NCBI RefSeq assembly: GCF_003075075.1
Contig: NZ_QCYM01000007.1
Coordinates: forward strand, 124,001 to 188,000
Direction of reading: 5' to 3'
DNA length: 64,000 bases
Source of the DNA: Labrenzia sp. 011
Lineage (GTDB): Bacteria; Pseudomonadota; Alphaproteobacteria; Rhizobiales; Stappiaceae
Shown here one piece after another: positions 26,156 to 36,718 of the stretch (position 1 is the first letter of the stretch; each line of letters starts with the position of its first letter). The position numbers and the translations under genes are program-made. The notes under the pieces are model-generated. The model was not told where the DNA came from. It saw nothing but the letters and a program-made list of their open reading frames with translations, and searched no databases.

Positions 26156-27448
26156 TCAATCCTGGAAGGGATTCTGCACAAGAATTGTGTCATCCCGCTC
26201 CGGACTGGTCGAAAGGATCGCGACCGGCGCACCGATCAGTTCCTCGACGTGACGCACATATTTGATCGCCTGCGCCGGCAGATCGGCCCATGTCCGCGCC
26301 CCTTCGGTCGATTCCTTCCAGCCCGGCAGGCTTTCATAGATCGGCACCACCCGTTCCTGGGCTCCCTGCGAAGCCGGCAGGTAGTCGATCCGTTCCCCAT
26401 CCAGCTCATAGGCGATGCAGATCTTGATTTCATCCAGACCGTCGAGAACGTCCAGCTTGGTCAGGGCGATGCCGCTGATACCGGAGGTGCTCACGGTCTG
26501 GCGCACCAGAACCGCATCGAACCAGCCACAGCGGCGGCGGCGGCCCGTGACCGTGCCGAATTCATGACCGCGGGTTCCCAGGAACTCGCCGACTTCATTC
26601 TGCTGCTCGGTCGGAAACGGACCTTCCCCGACGCGCGTCGTATAGGCCTTGGTGATGCCGAGCACATAGCCGATCGCCCCCGGCCCGAGGCCGCAACCGG
26701 TGGCAGCCTGTCCCGCGACCGTGTTGGAGGACGTCACGAAGGGATAGGTACCGTGGTCGATGTCCAGCAGAGCGCCCTGCGCGCCTTCGAACAGGATACG
26801 CTTGCCCTGGCGGCGCTGCTCGTCCAGCAGGTACCAGACCTTGTCCATGTAGGGCAGAACCTTGTCGGCGACACTGGCAAGTTCGTCGTAGATCGCCTGG
26901 GCGGAAATTTCGTCCTGACCGAGACCGCGGCGCAAGGCATTGTGGTGGGTCAGCAGACGGTCGATTTTCGCCGGCAGGGTCGTCAGGTTCTTCAGGTCCA
27001 TCAGCCGGATGGCCCGGCGGCCGACCTTGTCTTCATAGGCCGGACCGATCCCGCGCTTGGTGGTGCCGATCCGCGTTCCGGTGTTGGAATTCTCGCGCAG
27101 GGCGTCCAGCTCCCGATGCAGCGACAGGATCAGCGTGACATTTTCGGCAACGCGCAGGCTTTCGGGAGTAACGACGACACCCTGCTGCCCGAGGCGCTGG
27201 ACTTCCTCCGCAAGGGCGTGCGGGTCGAGGACGACGCCATTACCGATCACGGACAGCTTGCCCTCACGCGCGACACCGGACGGCAGAAGAGAAAGCTTGT
27301 AGCTCACTCCGTCGATGACCAGCGTATGCCCGGCGTTGTGCCCGCCCTGGAACCGCACGATGACATCGGCCTGCTCCGACAGCCAGTCGACAATCTTGCC
27401 TTTGCCTTCGTCACCCCATTGCGAACCGACAACAACCACATTCGCCAT
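26156..27448 (-). CDS. purA: Adenylosuccinate synthetase PurA
   Basis: A 430-aa enzyme of AMP synthesis (IMP + aspartate + GTP). The N-terminal GTP loop [20 protein letters not shown] is complete. The switch region [12 protein letters not shown], the dimer/IMP segment [20 protein letters not shown] and the aspartate-loop [14 protein letters not shown] are all visible. Length agrees with the family. Upstream GAGAGCAA gives a fair ribosome binding site. It stands alone, with two hairpins in its 5' leader. Confidence 0.97.
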   Translation of the reverse strand: MANVVVVGSQWGDEGKGKIVDWLSEQADVIVRFQGGHNAGHTLVIDGVSYKLSLLPSGVAREGKLSVIGNGVVLDPHALAEEVQRLGQQGVVVTPESLRVAENVTLILSLHRELDALRENSNTGTRIGTTKRGIGPAYEDKVGRRAIRLMDLKNLTTLPAKIDRLLTHHNALRRGLGQDEISAQAIYDELASVADKVLPYMDKVWYLLDEQRRQGKRILFEGAQGALLDIDHGTYPFVTSSNTVAGQAATGCGLGPGAIGYVLGITKAYTTRVGEGPFPTEQQNEVGEFLGTRGHEFGTVTGRRRRCGWFDAVLVRQTVSTSGISGIALTKLDVLDGLDEIKICIAYELDGERIDYLPASQGAQERVVPIYESLPGWKESTEGARTWADLPAQAIKYVRHVEELIGAPVAILSTSPERDDTILVQNPFQD

Positions 27449-27798
27449 CTAATCTTTGCTCTCCTGAAGCAGCTTTCCGCCCCCGGATCAGAATCCGGGT
27501 GCCAACACGATGAACCCCGGCAAACGGACCGGGGCAAACGGCGCGGACTATAGACAGGATTCCAGGCTCATGCGAGTCTCGGAGCGGAATTTATGACACG
27601 GCGGCCAAATCTTTTCCGGCCGCATTCATAACACTCTCCTTGGCCTTTTTGAGGCACCGCACCGCACCAGCGCAAGATTGCCCTTTTCGGGCGAAAGGGC
27701 CGGCCAAAGCCGAACCACGGCCGCTCGCTTTTCGGGTGGGCCGCTCTGCGCCGGCGTGATAGGCCGGGAGCTCATTCACGGGCTATCGAGATCAACTG
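27449..27798. other. purA leader and divergent purA/eamA promoter region
   Basis: The 350-bp gap holds both start regions. In the purA leader there are two GC-rich hairpins: CCCGGAT...ATCCGGG (27482-27499) and CCCCGG...CCGGGG (27515-27534), the second flanked by a direct repeat GCAAACGG. The rest is ordinary; a 62-codon minus-strand frame near 27591-27779 shows no family features. Confidence 0.5.
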
Positions 27799-28689
27799 AT
27801 GACATTGCGAAACTGGCTTCTGCTGAGCGTGCTCGGTATCCTCTGGGGAGGCTCATTCCTCTTCGCCAAGGTGGCCGTTGCCGAAGTCCCGCCCTTTGCG
27901 CTGGTCTTCTTCCGGGTGTCCATCGCCTGCACCGCACTGCTTCTCTATCTTTGGCATCAGCGCCTTCTGGCCCGGCTGGAGCTCCGCCTGGCGCTGCCCT
28001 TCCTCGTCATGGGGTTGCTGAACAACGCCATCCCCTTCTCCCTCCTGTTTCTCGGCCAGACCGTGATCGGTGCGGGTCTGGCGTCGATCCTCAATGCCAC
28101 CACCCCCGTTTTCACGGTCCTCGTGGCAAGTGTGCTGGTCAAACAGGAAACACTTCAGGCCCATCGCATTGCCGGCGTGGTGCTGGGCATCGCGGGTGTT
28201 GCGATCATGCTGTCCGGCAGTCTCTCCGGCCTCGCAACGGACCCGGTCTGGGCGCAGCTCTGCTGCCTGGGCGCCGCTTTTTCCTATGCCTGCGCCGCAA
28301 CCTTTGCCCGGCGGTTCAAATCCCTGCCGCCGCAGGTTTCGGCCACCGGGCAGCTTATCGGCTCCAGCGCGATCATGCTGCCCGTGGCAATGCTCACCAG
28401 TGCCGGCTGGACACCGGCCGATGCCGGCCCGGTGGTCTGGATGAACGTCGCGGCCCTGGGCCTCATAGCAACGGCCATCGCCTATCTGATCTATTTCCGG
28501 ATCCTGGCCGAGGCAGGCGCGACAAATGCCTCTCTCGTCACGTTGCTCGTCCCGGCAAGCGCGCTCCTCCTGGGCTGGCTGGTTCTGGGAGAAGAGCTGG
28601 ATACAATTCAGCTCGCCGGTTTTGCCGTTCTGCTGGTCGGACTCGTCGTGCTGGACGGCCGCATCCTGCGGCGCAGGGCGCGCGACTGA
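27799..28689 (+). CDS. EamA/DMT-family inner membrane transporter
   Basis: A 296-aa protein with ten predicted transmembrane helices in two EamA repeats. The opening LRNWLLLSVLGILWGGSFLF carries the family's WG(G/S)SF signature; the second repeat starts about residue 150 (WAQLCCLGAAFSYACAATFA). DMT exporters move amino acids, nucleosides or other metabolites outward. The substrate cannot be predicted. It is a single gene ending in a bidirectional terminator shared with serA. Confidence 0.9.
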   Translation: MTLRNWLLLSVLGILWGGSFLFAKVAVAEVPPFALVFFRVSIACTALLLYLWHQRLLARLELRLALPFLVMGLLNNAIPFSLLFLGQTVIGAGLASILNATTPVFTVLVASVLVKQETLQAHRIAGVVLGIAGVAIMLSGSLSGLATDPVWAQLCCLGAAFSYACAATFARRFKSLPPQVSATGQLIGSSAIMLPVAMLTSAGWTPADAGPVVWMNVAALGLIATAIAYLIYFRILAEAGATNASLVTLLVPASALLLGWLVLGEELDTIQLAGFAVLLVGLVVLDGRILRRRARD

Positions 28690-28696
28690 GCCAGAC

Positions 28697-28740
28697 GGAA
28701 AAGCCCCCGCAGAAACAGTCGTCTGCGCGGGGGCTTTTCG
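28697..28740. terminator. Bidirectional terminator between eamA-type gene and serA
   Basis: GAAAAGCCCCCGC and GCGGGGGCTTTTC form a 13-bp stem around a loop that can itself pair. It has A-run and T-run edges and lies 8 bp past the transporter stop and about 60 bp past the serA stop. Confidence 0.9.
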
Positions 28741-28803
28741 GCAATTGCCGGAGCGGTCTTACGAAGGAAATACCCGAAACCCGCCTCCGGGCGTCTTGCC
28801 CTG

Positions 28804-30390
28804 TCAGAACGTCAGCGACTTCACCTGCTTGACGTGGGACACGGCTTCCAGCCGGGCCATGACCTCGGCCGGAACCGGCACATCCACCTCGACGAGACAG
28901 ATCGCATCCTCGCCCGGTGCGGACCGGCCGAGATTGAAGGTGGCGATGTTGACGCCGCTGGAGCCGAGCTCCATGCCCAGATGTCCGATGAAGCCGGGCT
29001 TGTCCTCGTTGGTGATGTAGAGCATGTGGTCGCCGAGTTCGGCTTCCATGTTGATGCCCTTCACCTGGATGATCCTCGGCTTGCCGTCGCCGAAGACCGT
29101 GCCCGCGACGGAGCGTTCCTGGCGTTCGGTAAACACCGTGAGGCGGATGTAGGTCTCATAGGCTCCCTGCTTCTCGCGGCGAGTTTCCTCCACCTTGATG
29201 CCCCGCTCCCTTGCCAGGATCGGCGCGGAGACCATGTTGACCGTCTGCAGCAGCGGCGTCAGCAGCCCGGTGATCGCAGCCGCGGTCAGCGCCTGGACAT
29301 TCATTTCCGCGACCGCTCCGGCATATTCCAGCTTCACGCCTTCGATTCCGGTTTCGGTCAGCTGCCCGGCGAAGGACCCCAGTTGCTCGGCAAGCCGGAC
29401 GAAAGGAGCCAGTTTCGGCGCCTCCTCGGCCGATATCGACGGCATGTTGAGCGCGTTGCGGACCGCGCCGTCGACCAGATAATCGCACATCTGCTCGGCG
29501 ACCTGCAGCGCCACGTTTTCCTGGGCCTCCGAGGTCGACGCCCCGAGATGCGGCGTGGAAACGAAGTTCGGCGCACCGAAGAGCACGTTGTCCTTCGCCG
29601 GCTCGTCGACAAACACGTCGAAGGCGGCGCCCCCCAGCTTGCCCGAGTCAAGCGCGGCCCTGACCGCCGCCTCGTCGGCCAGACCGCCGCGGGCGCAGTT
29701 GACCAGATAGGCGCCCGTCCGCATCTTGGCGATCGCCTCCGCGTTGATGATGTTGCGGGTCTTGTCGGTCAGCGGCGTATGCAGGGTGATGACATCGGCC
29801 CGGCTGAGGAGGTCGTCGAGGTCCACCTTCTCGACCCCGAGTGCAACCGCCCGTTCAGGCGTCAGGAAGGGATCGAAGGCAATGACCTTCATCTTCAGGC
29901 CGATGGCCCGCTCCGCGACGATAGAGCCGATGTTTCCGCAGCCGATCAGCCCCAGCGTCTTGCCGGTGATCTCCCGGCCCATGAAACGGGACTTCTCCCA
30001 CTTGCCGGCCTGGGTGGAGGCATCTGCCGCCGGGATCTGGCGGGCAACGGACATCATCATGGAAATCGCATGTTCCGCCGTGGTGATGGCATTGCCGAAG
30101 GGCGTGTTCATCACGATGATGCCGCGGGCGGTCGCCTTCGGGATATCGACATTATCGACACCGATGCCGGCACGGCCGATGACCTTGAGCCGGTCGGCGG
30201 CGGCGATGATCTTTTCCGTCACCTTGGTGGCGGAGCGGATGGCCAGACCGTCATACTGGCCGATGATTTCCAGAAGTTTTTCCTTGTCCTTGCCAACATC
30301 GGGCAGGAAATCCGCCTCGATGCCGCGATCCTTGAAAATCTGGACCGCAGCCGGGGACAATTTGTCTGAGATCAATACTCTGGGAGCCAT
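28804..30390 (-). CDS. serA: D-3-phosphoglycerate dehydrogenase SerA (long form with ACT domain)
   Basis: A 528-aa enzyme for the first step of serine synthesis (3-phosphoglycerate to phosphohydroxypyruvate). The dehydrogenase part has the NAD fingerprint GLIGCGNIGSIVAERA, the catalytic Arg in NCARGGLADEAAV and His in STPHLGASTSEAQ. An intervening domain (about 320-450) and a C-terminal ACT domain (about 455-528, ITNEDKPGFIGHLGMELG) are those of the long class in mycobacteria and rhizobia. It lies 75 bp after serC on the same strand. Confidence 0.97.
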   Translation of the reverse strand: MAPRVLISDKLSPAAVQIFKDRGIEADFLPDVGKDKEKLLEIIGQYDGLAIRSATKVTEKIIAAADRLKVIGRAGIGVDNVDIPKATARGIIVMNTPFGNAITTAEHAISMMMSVARQIPAADASTQAGKWEKSRFMGREITGKTLGLIGCGNIGSIVAERAIGLKMKVIAFDPFLTPERAVALGVEKVDLDDLLSRADVITLHTPLTDKTRNIINAEAIAKMRTGAYLVNCARGGLADEAAVRAALDSGKLGGAAFDVFVDEPAKDNVLFGAPNFVSTPHLGASTSEAQENVALQVAEQMCDYLVDGAVRNALNMPSISAEEAPKLAPFVRLAEQLGSFAGQLTETGIEGVKLEYAGAVAEMNVQALTAAAITGLLTPLLQTVNMVSAPILARERGIKVEETRREKQGAYETYIRLTVFTERQERSVAGTVFGDGKPRIIQVKGINMEAELGDHMLYITNEDKPGFIGHLGMELGSSGVNIATFNLGRSAPGEDAICLVEVDVPVPAEVMARLEAVSHVKQVKSLTF

Positions 30391-30465
30391 GAGGGCATCT
30401 CCTTTGAATCAGGAAACGAGCCGGGCGGCGGGCCGCCCGGTGGTGTCGTCATTGAGAGGAAATGC

Positions 30466-31644
30466 TCAGGCTGCCTGGGGCAGTTTCGTTTTTTCCTGCC
30501 GGAAGGCCCAGTCGAGCCACCGGGTCAGGGCTTCCAGATCCGCGGCCTCGATGGTCGCCCCGGCCCAGATGCGCAATCCCGAAGGAGCGTCGCGATAGGC
30601 GCCGATGTCATGGGCAACGCCCTCCGCATCCAGCGCAGCGACGATGGACTTCGCGAAAGCTGCCTGCGCGTCGGCGGCAAGCGCCTGGACGCCAGGATCG
30701 GTAACCTTCAGGCAGACGGAGGTGTTGGACCGGGTCGCCGGATCGACGGCGAGAAAATCCACCCAATCCGTTTTTGCCACCCAGTCGGCCAAAACCTTCA
30801 GATTGGCGTCCGCCCGGGCACACAGCCCGGAGAGTCCGCCGAGGCCGTCCGCCCATTTCAGCGCGTCGAGATAATCCTCGACGCAGAGCATGGACGGCGT
30901 GTTGATCGTCTCACCTTTGAAGATGCCCTCGATCAGCTTGCCGCCCTTGGTCAGGCGGAAGATTTTCGGCAGCGGCCAGGCGGGGCTGTAGCTTTCCAGC
31001 CGTTCGACCGCGCGCGGGCTCAGGATCAGGACCCCATGGGCAGCTTCCCCGCCCAGAACCTTCTGCCAGGAGAAGGTCACCACATCGAGCTTGTCGAAGG
31101 CAAGGTCCTGCGCGAAGGCGGCGGAGGTCGCATCGCAGATGGTCAGGCCTTCGCGATCAGAAGGAATCCAGTCACCATCGGGAACGCGGACACCGGAGGT
31201 GGTTCCGTTCCAGGTGAAGACGACATCCCTGGAAAAATCGACGCTGGAAAGATCCGGCAGCTCACCGTAGGGGGCTTCCAGAACACGGGCATCGCCGAGC
31301 TTGAGCTGCTTGATCACATCGGTGACCCAGCCGGCGCCGAAGCTCTCCCAGGCCAGCATGTCGACGCCACGCGCACCGAGCAGCGACCACAGCGCCATTT
31401 CGACGGCGCCGGTGTCGGAGGCCGGAACGATGCCGATCCGGTAATCTTCCGGCACCTGCAGCACCTTGCGGGTCAGCTCGATCGCTTCGGCGAGCTTCGC
31501 CTTGCCCGGCTTGGCCCTGTGGGACCGGCCCAGGGGCGCATCGCCGAGGTTCTCAAGCGCCCATCCGGGACGCTTGGCGCAGGGACCTGAAGAAAAATTG
31601 GGATTGGCCGGACGCACGTCCGGCTTTGCGGTGAGATCTGTCAT
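30466..31644 (-). CDS. serC: Phosphoserine aminotransferase SerC
   Basis: A 392-aa PLP enzyme making 3-phosphoserine from phosphohydroxypyruvate. It starts with the family signature around [15 protein letters not shown]. The PLP lysine is in [21 protein letters not shown]. Length is that of the alphaproteobacterial class, longer than E. coli SerC. It is transcribed ahead of serA, so the first two serine-pathway steps share an operon, controlled by the leader RNA just upstream. Confidence 0.95.
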   Translation of the reverse strand: MTDLTAKPDVRPANPNFSSGPCAKRPGWALENLGDAPLGRSHRAKPGKAKLAEAIELTRKVLQVPEDYRIGIVPASDTGAVEMALWSLLGARGVDMLAWESFGAGWVTDVIKQLKLGDARVLEAPYGELPDLSSVDFSRDVVFTWNGTTSGVRVPDGDWIPSDREGLTICDATSAAFAQDLAFDKLDVVTFSWQKVLGGEAAHGVLILSPRAVERLESYSPAWPLPKIFRLTKGGKLIEGIFKGETINTPSMLCVEDYLDALKWADGLGGLSGLCARADANLKVLADWVAKTDWVDFLAVDPATRSNTSVCLKVTDPGVQALAADAQAAFAKSIVAALDAEGVAHDIGAYRDAPSGLRIWAGATIEAADLEALTRWLDWAFRQEKTKLPQAA

Positions 31645-31649
31645 ATCCG

Positions 31650-31702
31650 TCTACCCTCACAGATAGTAGCCCCTCGTTGGGGAGGGGTGGCCCACCTGTG
31701 GG
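31650..31702 (-). ncRNA. serC-type leader RNA motif
   Basis: On the minus strand just before the serC ATG lies CCCACAGGTGGG, then ACCCCTC...GAGGGG with a small loop, then TACTATCTGTGAGGG. The first element can fold on itself or pair with the downstream CTGTG. This tandem-hairpin layout directly ahead of serC agrees with the serC RNA motif known from Alphaproteobacteria. The match is by recall of the motif, not a covariance search. Confidence 0.6.
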
Positions 31703-31751
31703 AATAGGACGAACCCGGACGCCGGTCAAATCAAATCGGCCCGAAAACAGC

Positions 31752-31777
31752 AAAGGCCGGTCCAGTGACCGGCCTTT
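31752..31777 (-). terminator. Terminator of the outer-membrane protein gene
   Basis: AAAGGCCGGTC and GACCGGCCTTT pair around a short loop, 23 bp after the omp stop on the minus strand. The run of T is only three long, so termination efficiency is uncertain. Confidence 0.75.
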
Positions 31778-31799
31778 GCAAACACGTTTTGGAAGAGGA

Positions 31800-32597
31800 T
31801 CAGAAGTTGCTCGTGATCGGCCCTTGCGGCTCGTAATAGACCGGAGCGGTTGCGGTCCTCATGGAATTGAAGGTGTAGCGCGCACCGAGGCGGAACTCAT
31901 GCGCGGCCAGATCCTTGTATTCGATCCTGGTATTCTGGCCACCAACCGCGAACTTTTTCGATTGGGCATCGCCGATGTTCAGGTAACGATACCCGCCGTC
32001 CAGCGCCAGATTGGGCGTGATTTCATACGAAGCACCTGCCATGAGCGCCCAGGCGAAGTTCCACTTGCTGTCACCCTCGTAGGTGCCGGTTGCACCGCCG
32101 CCGTTATCATAGGTGATATCGCTCGTCGTCACATAGGACGCACCGATACCAGCACCGACGTAGGGAGTGATCCTGTTCCAGGTCCCGATATCGACATAAC
32201 CGTTCAGCATGAAGGTCCAGACGTCGATATCAGCCTTTTCGATTGAATAATCACGTCCACAAAGCCCACAAGCCGCTTTTGCTTTCGCTTCTGCCGGGAA
32301 TTCGTAGTCGATCGTCAGATCCGCACGCAGATGGTCGCTGAATTTGTAACCGACACCGGCCCCCATCATGAACGTGCCGTCCATCTCCTCGTCATAGAAG
32401 TCGAGGGTGCCGTATTTGATATCCGGTGCCTGATAGATCTTGTAACCGATATCGCCACGCAGATAGAAAGCGCCGGCCGCTACCGGAATTTCCGGAATGT
32501 GCTCAATGACCGGTGCCGGCAAATCCGCAGCATAGCCTGCAGTGGAAAGCGCTACAGCAAAGCCGGTCAAAGACAAACGCTTGAAAAAATTGTCCAT
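31800..32597 (-). CDS. Outer-membrane beta-barrel protein (Omp25/Omp31-like)
   Basis: A 265-aa protein. The signal peptide (residues 1-23, LSLTGFAVALSTAGYAA) is cut before DLPAPV, like Rhizobiales Omp25/31 porin-like proteins. The mature part alternates polar and aromatic residues in strands (AFYLRGDIGYKIYQ ... YKFSDHLRADLTIDYEF ... WAFALMAGASYE-like ... EFRLGARYTF) and ends SNF, a terminal Phe needed for Bam recognition. One loop carries CGLC, a possible disulfide. It is preceded by an AT-rich region with a perfect TTAA-N7-TTAA motif. Confidence 0.85.
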   Translation of the reverse strand: MDNFFKRLSLTGFAVALSTAGYAADLPAPVIEHIPEIPVAAGAFYLRGDIGYKIYQAPDIKYGTLDFYDEEMDGTFMMGAGVGYKFSDHLRADLTIDYEFPAEAKAKAACGLCGRDYSIEKADIDVWTFMLNGYVDIGTWNRITPYVGAGIGASYVTTSDITYDNGGGATGTYEGDSKWNFAWALMAGASYEITPNLALDGGYRYLNIGDAQSKKFAVGGQNTRIEYKDLAAHEFRLGARYTFNSMRTATAPVYYEPQGPITSNF

Positions 32598-33028
32598 GTC
32601 CTCGTCCTCTTCCAGTGAGCGTCCGCCTCAAACAATACCGGACACACCAAACTTGAAGGCATACTGACGAGAATTCATTAAAGGTCACTTAACCCTGTTC
32701 TTTAATCGAGATTTTTTACCTTAACACAACCTTAATTCAGACAGTTTTATTTACAAAACATTAAAACTCGCACCGGACAGAAGCTGGTTTCTGATTGATC
32801 ACACCCCTCAACCAGGTCATCCCGGACAAGCGCATCAACACTGCGTGCAGATCCGGAACCCAGCGCATATGGGGCAAGGGCAAGCGAGCCCGCCCCCGAA
32901 CAAGCGATTGAAACTATTCAATTCAAGGCGCGCATACAGCGCGGAACAGGTCCGGATTCCGGAGCGGCGCTCGACGGGCATCCCACTGGTCCGGGATGCG
33001 AAGTCGGGCTTGCGGGCCACCAGAAACC
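32598..33028. other. Upstream region of the omp gene, contains a CtrA-type box
   Basis: About 430 bp without a convincing gene. The left part (32660-32770) is AT-rich and is the likely omp promoter and long 5' leader. The right part (about 32830-33020) is GC-rich with open frames on both strands that lack family features, ribosome binding sites or sensible composition. Confidence 0.5.
32721..32735 (-). promoter_or_regulatory. Predicted CtrA binding box TTAA-N7-TTAA
   Basis: TTAACACAACCTTAA is an exact full CtrA consensus spaced seven bases, 124 bp before the omp start codon. A further TTAACC lies nearby at about 32689. Binding is predicted only. Confidence 0.6.
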
Positions 33029-33045
33029 GCCCCGAACGGGGCAGT
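33029..33045 (-). terminator. Weak hairpin after glmM
   Basis: GCCCCG-AA-CGGGGC, followed on the minus strand by GGTTTCTGG, lies 20 bp after the glmM stop. The stem is only 6 bp and the T-run short. Confidence 0.5.
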
Positions 33046-33064
33046 TCGGCTTCAGGACTGACGG

Positions 33065-34411
33065 TCAGGCTGCTGCGGAAGCCACGACGCCTGCGATATC
33101 GTTAACAACCTGGCTGACCAGATCCGCGTCGTCGCCTTCGGCCATCACCCGGATCAGAGGCTCGGTGCCGGAAGCACGAATCACCAGACGGCCGGATTTT
33201 CCGAGCCGGGCCTCGCCATCCTGGATGGCCGACTTGACCTGATCCATTTCCAGCGGCTCACCGCCCTTGTAGCGCACGTTCTTCAGGATCTGCGGCACCG
33301 GCTCGAACCGGCGGCAGACTTCCGACACCGGCCTGTTCTGGTCCTTCACGCAGGCCAGCACCTGCAGAGCGGCGATCAGACCGTCGCCGGTTGTGGCGAA
33401 ATCGGACAGAACGATATGCCCCGACTGTTCTCCGCCCACATTGAACCCGTTGGCGCGCATGTGCTCGACCACATAGCGGTCCCCCACGCGGGTGCGGGCG
33501 AGGCTGAGGCCGAGGCTTTCAAGGTAACGTTCCAGTCCGAGGTTGGACATGACCGTCGCGACAATGCCCGCCCCCGCCAGGCGGTTGCTTGCCTGCCAGG
33601 ACTGCGCCACCACCGCCATCAGCTGGTCGCCATCGACAACCTTTCCGTTCTCGTCGACGATGATGACACGGTCCGCGTCACCGTCGAGCGCGATACCGAT
33701 ATCCGCCCTGACTTCATGCACCTTGGCGGACAACGCATCGGTCGATGTGGAGCCGCATTCCTTGTTGATGTTGAAGCCATCCGGGGACACGCCCATGGAA
33801 ATCACATCCGCGCCAAGTTCCCAGAGTGCTTCCGGGGCCACCTTGTAGGCCGCGCCATTTGCGCAATCGATGACCACGCGCAGGCCCTCGAGGCTCATTT
33901 CACGCGGGAGAGTCCGCTTTGCGAACTCGATATAGCGCTGCTGCGCCCCGTCGATCCGCTTTGCCCGGCCAAGCTCGCTTGCCCCGGGCAGCCGCGAAGT
34001 CAGGTCGGTCTCGACAAGCTTTTCGATGGTCTTTTCGATCCGGTCGCTGAGCTTGAAGCCGTCAGGCCCGAAGAACTTGATGCCATTGTCCTGGAAAGGA
34101 TTGTGCGACGCCGAAATCATCACGCCCAGATCCGTCCGGAGCGAGCGGGTGAGCATGGCGACCGCCGGCGTCGGCAAGGGGCCGAGCAGAAACACGTCGA
34201 TGCCGACGGAGGTAAATCCGGCCACAAGGGCGTTTTCGATCATGTATCCCGACAGGCGCGTATCCTTGCCGATGACGACCCGGTGACGATGACCGCCGTT
34301 CTTGAACACAAGACCGGCCGCCATGCCGACCTTGAGCGCCATTTCAGCCGTCATGGGATATGTATTGGCTTGACCACGAATACCGTCGGTGCCGAAAAAC
34401 TTGCGCATCAA
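33065..34411 (-). CDS. glmM: Phosphoglucosamine mutase GlmM
   Basis: A 448-aa alpha-D-phosphohexomutase converting glucosamine-6-P to glucosamine-1-P for peptidoglycan and LPS. The active Ser102 is in [19 protein letters not shown]; the metal loop is [14 protein letters not shown]; the sugar loop GEQSGHI and the phosphate-binding [12 protein letters not shown] are present. It starts [13 protein letters not shown], a double Met, so the second ATG is an equal candidate. It follows ftsH on the same strand after a terminator-like hairpin, as in other Alphaproteobacteria. Confidence 0.97.
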   Translation of the reverse strand: MMRKFFGTDGIRGQANTYPMTAEMALKVGMAAGLVFKNGGHRHRVVIGKDTRLSGYMIENALVAGFTSVGIDVFLLGPLPTPAVAMLTRSLRTDLGVMISASHNPFQDNGIKFFGPDGFKLSDRIEKTIEKLVETDLTSRLPGASELGRAKRIDGAQQRYIEFAKRTLPREMSLEGLRVVIDCANGAAYKVAPEALWELGADVISMGVSPDGFNINKECGSTSTDALSAKVHEVRADIGIALDGDADRVIIVDENGKVVDGDQLMAVVAQSWQASNRLAGAGIVATVMSNLGLERYLESLGLSLARTRVGDRYVVEHMRANGFNVGGEQSGHIVLSDFATTGDGLIAALQVLACVKDQNRPVSEVCRRFEPVPQILKNVRYKGGEPLEMDQVKSAIQDGEARLGKSGRLVIRASGTEPLIRVMAEGDDADLVSQVVNDIAGVVASAAA

Positions 34412-34574
34412 ACATGTCCGTAAAATTGTCTTTGGTTCAACGCTCCGCTTTCAGGCGCATCCGCACGAAAGCAGGTTGGTTGTGCGCCTGTTTAGCGCAG
34501 TTCGAACCATCTGTGCTTCAAAATATGTGAGCAATTGTTACCATTCACAAACGATCAGCGCCCGCCGCAACGAA

Positions 34575-34600
34575 AAATGCCCGGCTCGCGCCGGGCATTT
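34575..34600 (-). terminator. Terminator after ftsH
   Basis: AAATGCCCGGC and GCCGGGCATTT pair with a short loop and a TTTTT run on the minus strand, 31 bp past the ftsH stop. glmM therefore probably has its own promoter in 34412-34574. Confidence 0.88.
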
Positions 34601-34630
34601 GACATCTTGGCCGATGAGCCTTGACGCTGA

Positions 34631-36550
34631 TCAGGACTGCGGCTGCGGCTCCATGCCGCCGCTGGGCTCGTCGCCCCCCCGCTTGGCGCCTGTGGTCGGC
34701 ACTGCGGAGGACCGGCCGACAGGCTGGTCGTCATCCGTATCCCGGATCGGCGGCTTGCCGTTCAGAAGCCCCTTGATCTCGTCTCCCGACAGGGTTTCGT
34801 ATTCCAGAAGGCCCTTGGCGATCGTGTGGAGCTGGTCCTCGAAATCGCCCAGGATCTTCTTCGCGGTCTCGTAGCCCTGATTGACGAAGGACTTGATTTC
34901 CGCGTCGACGATCTTCTGGGTCTCGTCGGAGACATGCTGGTTCTTGGCGACAGAATGGCCCAGGAAGACCTCTTCCTGGTTCTCGCCGTAGAGCAGCGGC
35001 CCCAGCTTGTCGGACATGCCGAACTGGGTCGCCATGGCGCGGGCAAGCTTGGTGGCCATCTGGATGTCGCCGGAAGCTCCGGACGTGACCTTCTCGTAAC
35101 CGAAAATCATTTCCTCGGCCACACGGCCGCCCATGGCAACGGCAAGATCGGCCTTGCACTTCGCCCGTGTCAGGGAGACCTGATCCTTTTCCGGCAGGCG
35201 CATGACCATGCCCAGCGCACGTCCGCGCGGAATGATGGTGGCCTTGTGGATCGGATCGGAAGCTTCCTGATGCAGCGCCACCAGGGCATGCCCTGCTTCG
35301 TGATAGGCGGTCAACTTCTTTTCTTCCTCGGTCATGACCAAGGTACGGCGCTCCGCGCCCATCATCACCTTGTCCTTGGCATCCTCGAACTCCGCCATGG
35401 TCACCAGCCGCTTGGAACGGCGGGCGGCGAGCAGGGCGGCCTCGTTGACGAGGTTCATCAGATCCGCACCGGAAAAGCCCGGCGTGCCGCGTGCAAGTGT
35501 CCGGATATCCACATCCGGCGCCAGCGGTACCTTGCGCATATGCACTTTCAGGATCTTCTCGCGGCCCGTTATATCCGGGTTCGGCACCACGATCTGGCGG
35601 TCGAAACGGCCGGGACGCAGGAGTGCCGGATCCAGCACGTCGGGACGGTTGGTCGCCGCGATGATGATGACGCCTTCATTCGGCTCGAAACCGTCCATCT
35701 CGACCAGCAGCTGGTTCAAGGTCTGTTCGCGCTCGTCATTGCCGCCGCCGAGACCGGCGCCGCGATGACGGCCGACCGCGTCGATTTCATCGATGAAGAT
35801 GATGCAGGGCGAGTTCTTCTTCGCCTGTTCGAACATGTCGCGCACACGGGACGCACCCACGCCGACGAACATTTCGACGAAGTCGGAACCGGAGATGGTG
35901 AAGAACGGCACATTGGCCTCGCCAGCGACCGCACGGGCCGTCAGCGTCTTACCGGTTCCCGGAGGGCCGACCAGCAGCACACCGCGCGGAATGCGGCCGC
36001 CCAGACGCTGGAACTTCTGCGGATCGCGCAGGAACTCGACGATCTCCTGCAGGTCTTCCTTGGCTTCATCAATGCCGGCCACGTCCTCGAACGTCACCCG
36101 GCCATGCGCCTCGGTCAGAAGCTTGGCCTTGGATTTGCCGAACCCCATGGCCTTGCCGCCGGACCCCTGCATCTGCCGCATCACGAAGATCCAGATGCCC
36201 AGAATGACCAGCATCGGCAACCAGGAGAACAGGGCTCCGAGCAGCGGAGAACTTTCCGCCGGCGGACGGGCATTGATCAGAACACCCTTGTTGCGCAGTT
36301 CATCGACATATTGCGCCCCGTCGGGTGCATAGGTCTGGAATGCGCCGCCGCTGTTGTAGCTGCCGGAGATTTTCTGTTCCTGAATGGTGACGGATCTGAC
36401 TTCACCATTATCGACCTGTTTCATGAAGTCCGAATAAGCAATATCATTCGTCGCGCCGTGCTGAGCGGGACTTTGAAACAGCTGAAACAGTGCGATCAAC
36501 AGCAAGGCGATGATCACCCAAAGGGCGAAATTGCGAAAATGTGCGTTCAT
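34631..36550 (-). CDS. ftsH: ATP-dependent membrane zinc protease FtsH
   Basis: A 639-aa AAA+ protease. Two transmembrane helices (residues about 6-25, [18 protein letters not shown], and about 104-123, [20 protein letters not shown]) flank a periplasmic domain. The AAA domain has Walker [14 protein letters not shown], Walker [16 protein letters not shown] and the second region of homology [13 protein letters not shown]. The zinc motif [10 protein letters not shown] (about residue 418) marks the protease. It degrades misfolded membrane proteins and regulators such as RpoH and LpxC in other bacteria. tilS precedes it, as is common. Confidence 0.98.
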   Translation of the reverse strand: MNAHFRNFALWVIIALLLIALFQLFQSPAQHGATNDIAYSDFMKQVDNGEVRSVTIQEQKISGSYNSGGAFQTYAPDGAQYVDELRNKGVLINARPPAESSPLLGALFSWLPMLVILGIWIFVMRQMQGSGGKAMGFGKSKAKLLTEAHGRVTFEDVAGIDEAKEDLQEIVEFLRDPQKFQRLGGRIPRGVLLVGPPGTGKTLTARAVAGEANVPFFTISGSDFVEMFVGVGASRVRDMFEQAKKNSPCIIFIDEIDAVGRHRGAGLGGGNDEREQTLNQLLVEMDGFEPNEGVIIIAATNRPDVLDPALLRPGRFDRQIVVPNPDITGREKILKVHMRKVPLAPDVDIRTLARGTPGFSGADLMNLVNEAALLAARRSKRLVTMAEFEDAKDKVMMGAERRTLVMTEEEKKLTAYHEAGHALVALHQEASDPIHKATIIPRGRALGMVMRLPEKDQVSLTRAKCKADLAVAMGGRVAEEMIFGYEKVTSGASGDIQMATKLARAMATQFGMSDKLGPLLYGENQEEVFLGHSVAKNQHVSDETQKIVDAEIKSFVNQGYETAKKILGDFEDQLHTIAKGLLEYETLSGDEIKGLLNGKPPIRDTDDDQPVGRSSAVPTTGAKRGGDEPSGGMEPQPQS

Positions 36551-36718
36551 TTTGTTCCCTTAACCGCCCGACGCGACGTAACTCACGCGGTTATTTTCCT
36601 TTAAGCGAAGATAGGTCGCCCAAGGCCCGCTGCCAAGGCGGTGCGCCATAGTTGCGCAGATGCACTGACTAATTTGTTAAGTTCGGACCTCTAACAGATG
36701 TTGAACCTGAGGAAAACT

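Noticed and set aside
27591..27779. 62-aa frame upstream of purA
   Set aside because: No ribosome binding site or family features; it would end inside the purA leader.
32835..33105. Small frames on both strands before glmM
   Set aside because: No family resemblance, overlapping each other and the glmM terminator; treated as intergenic.
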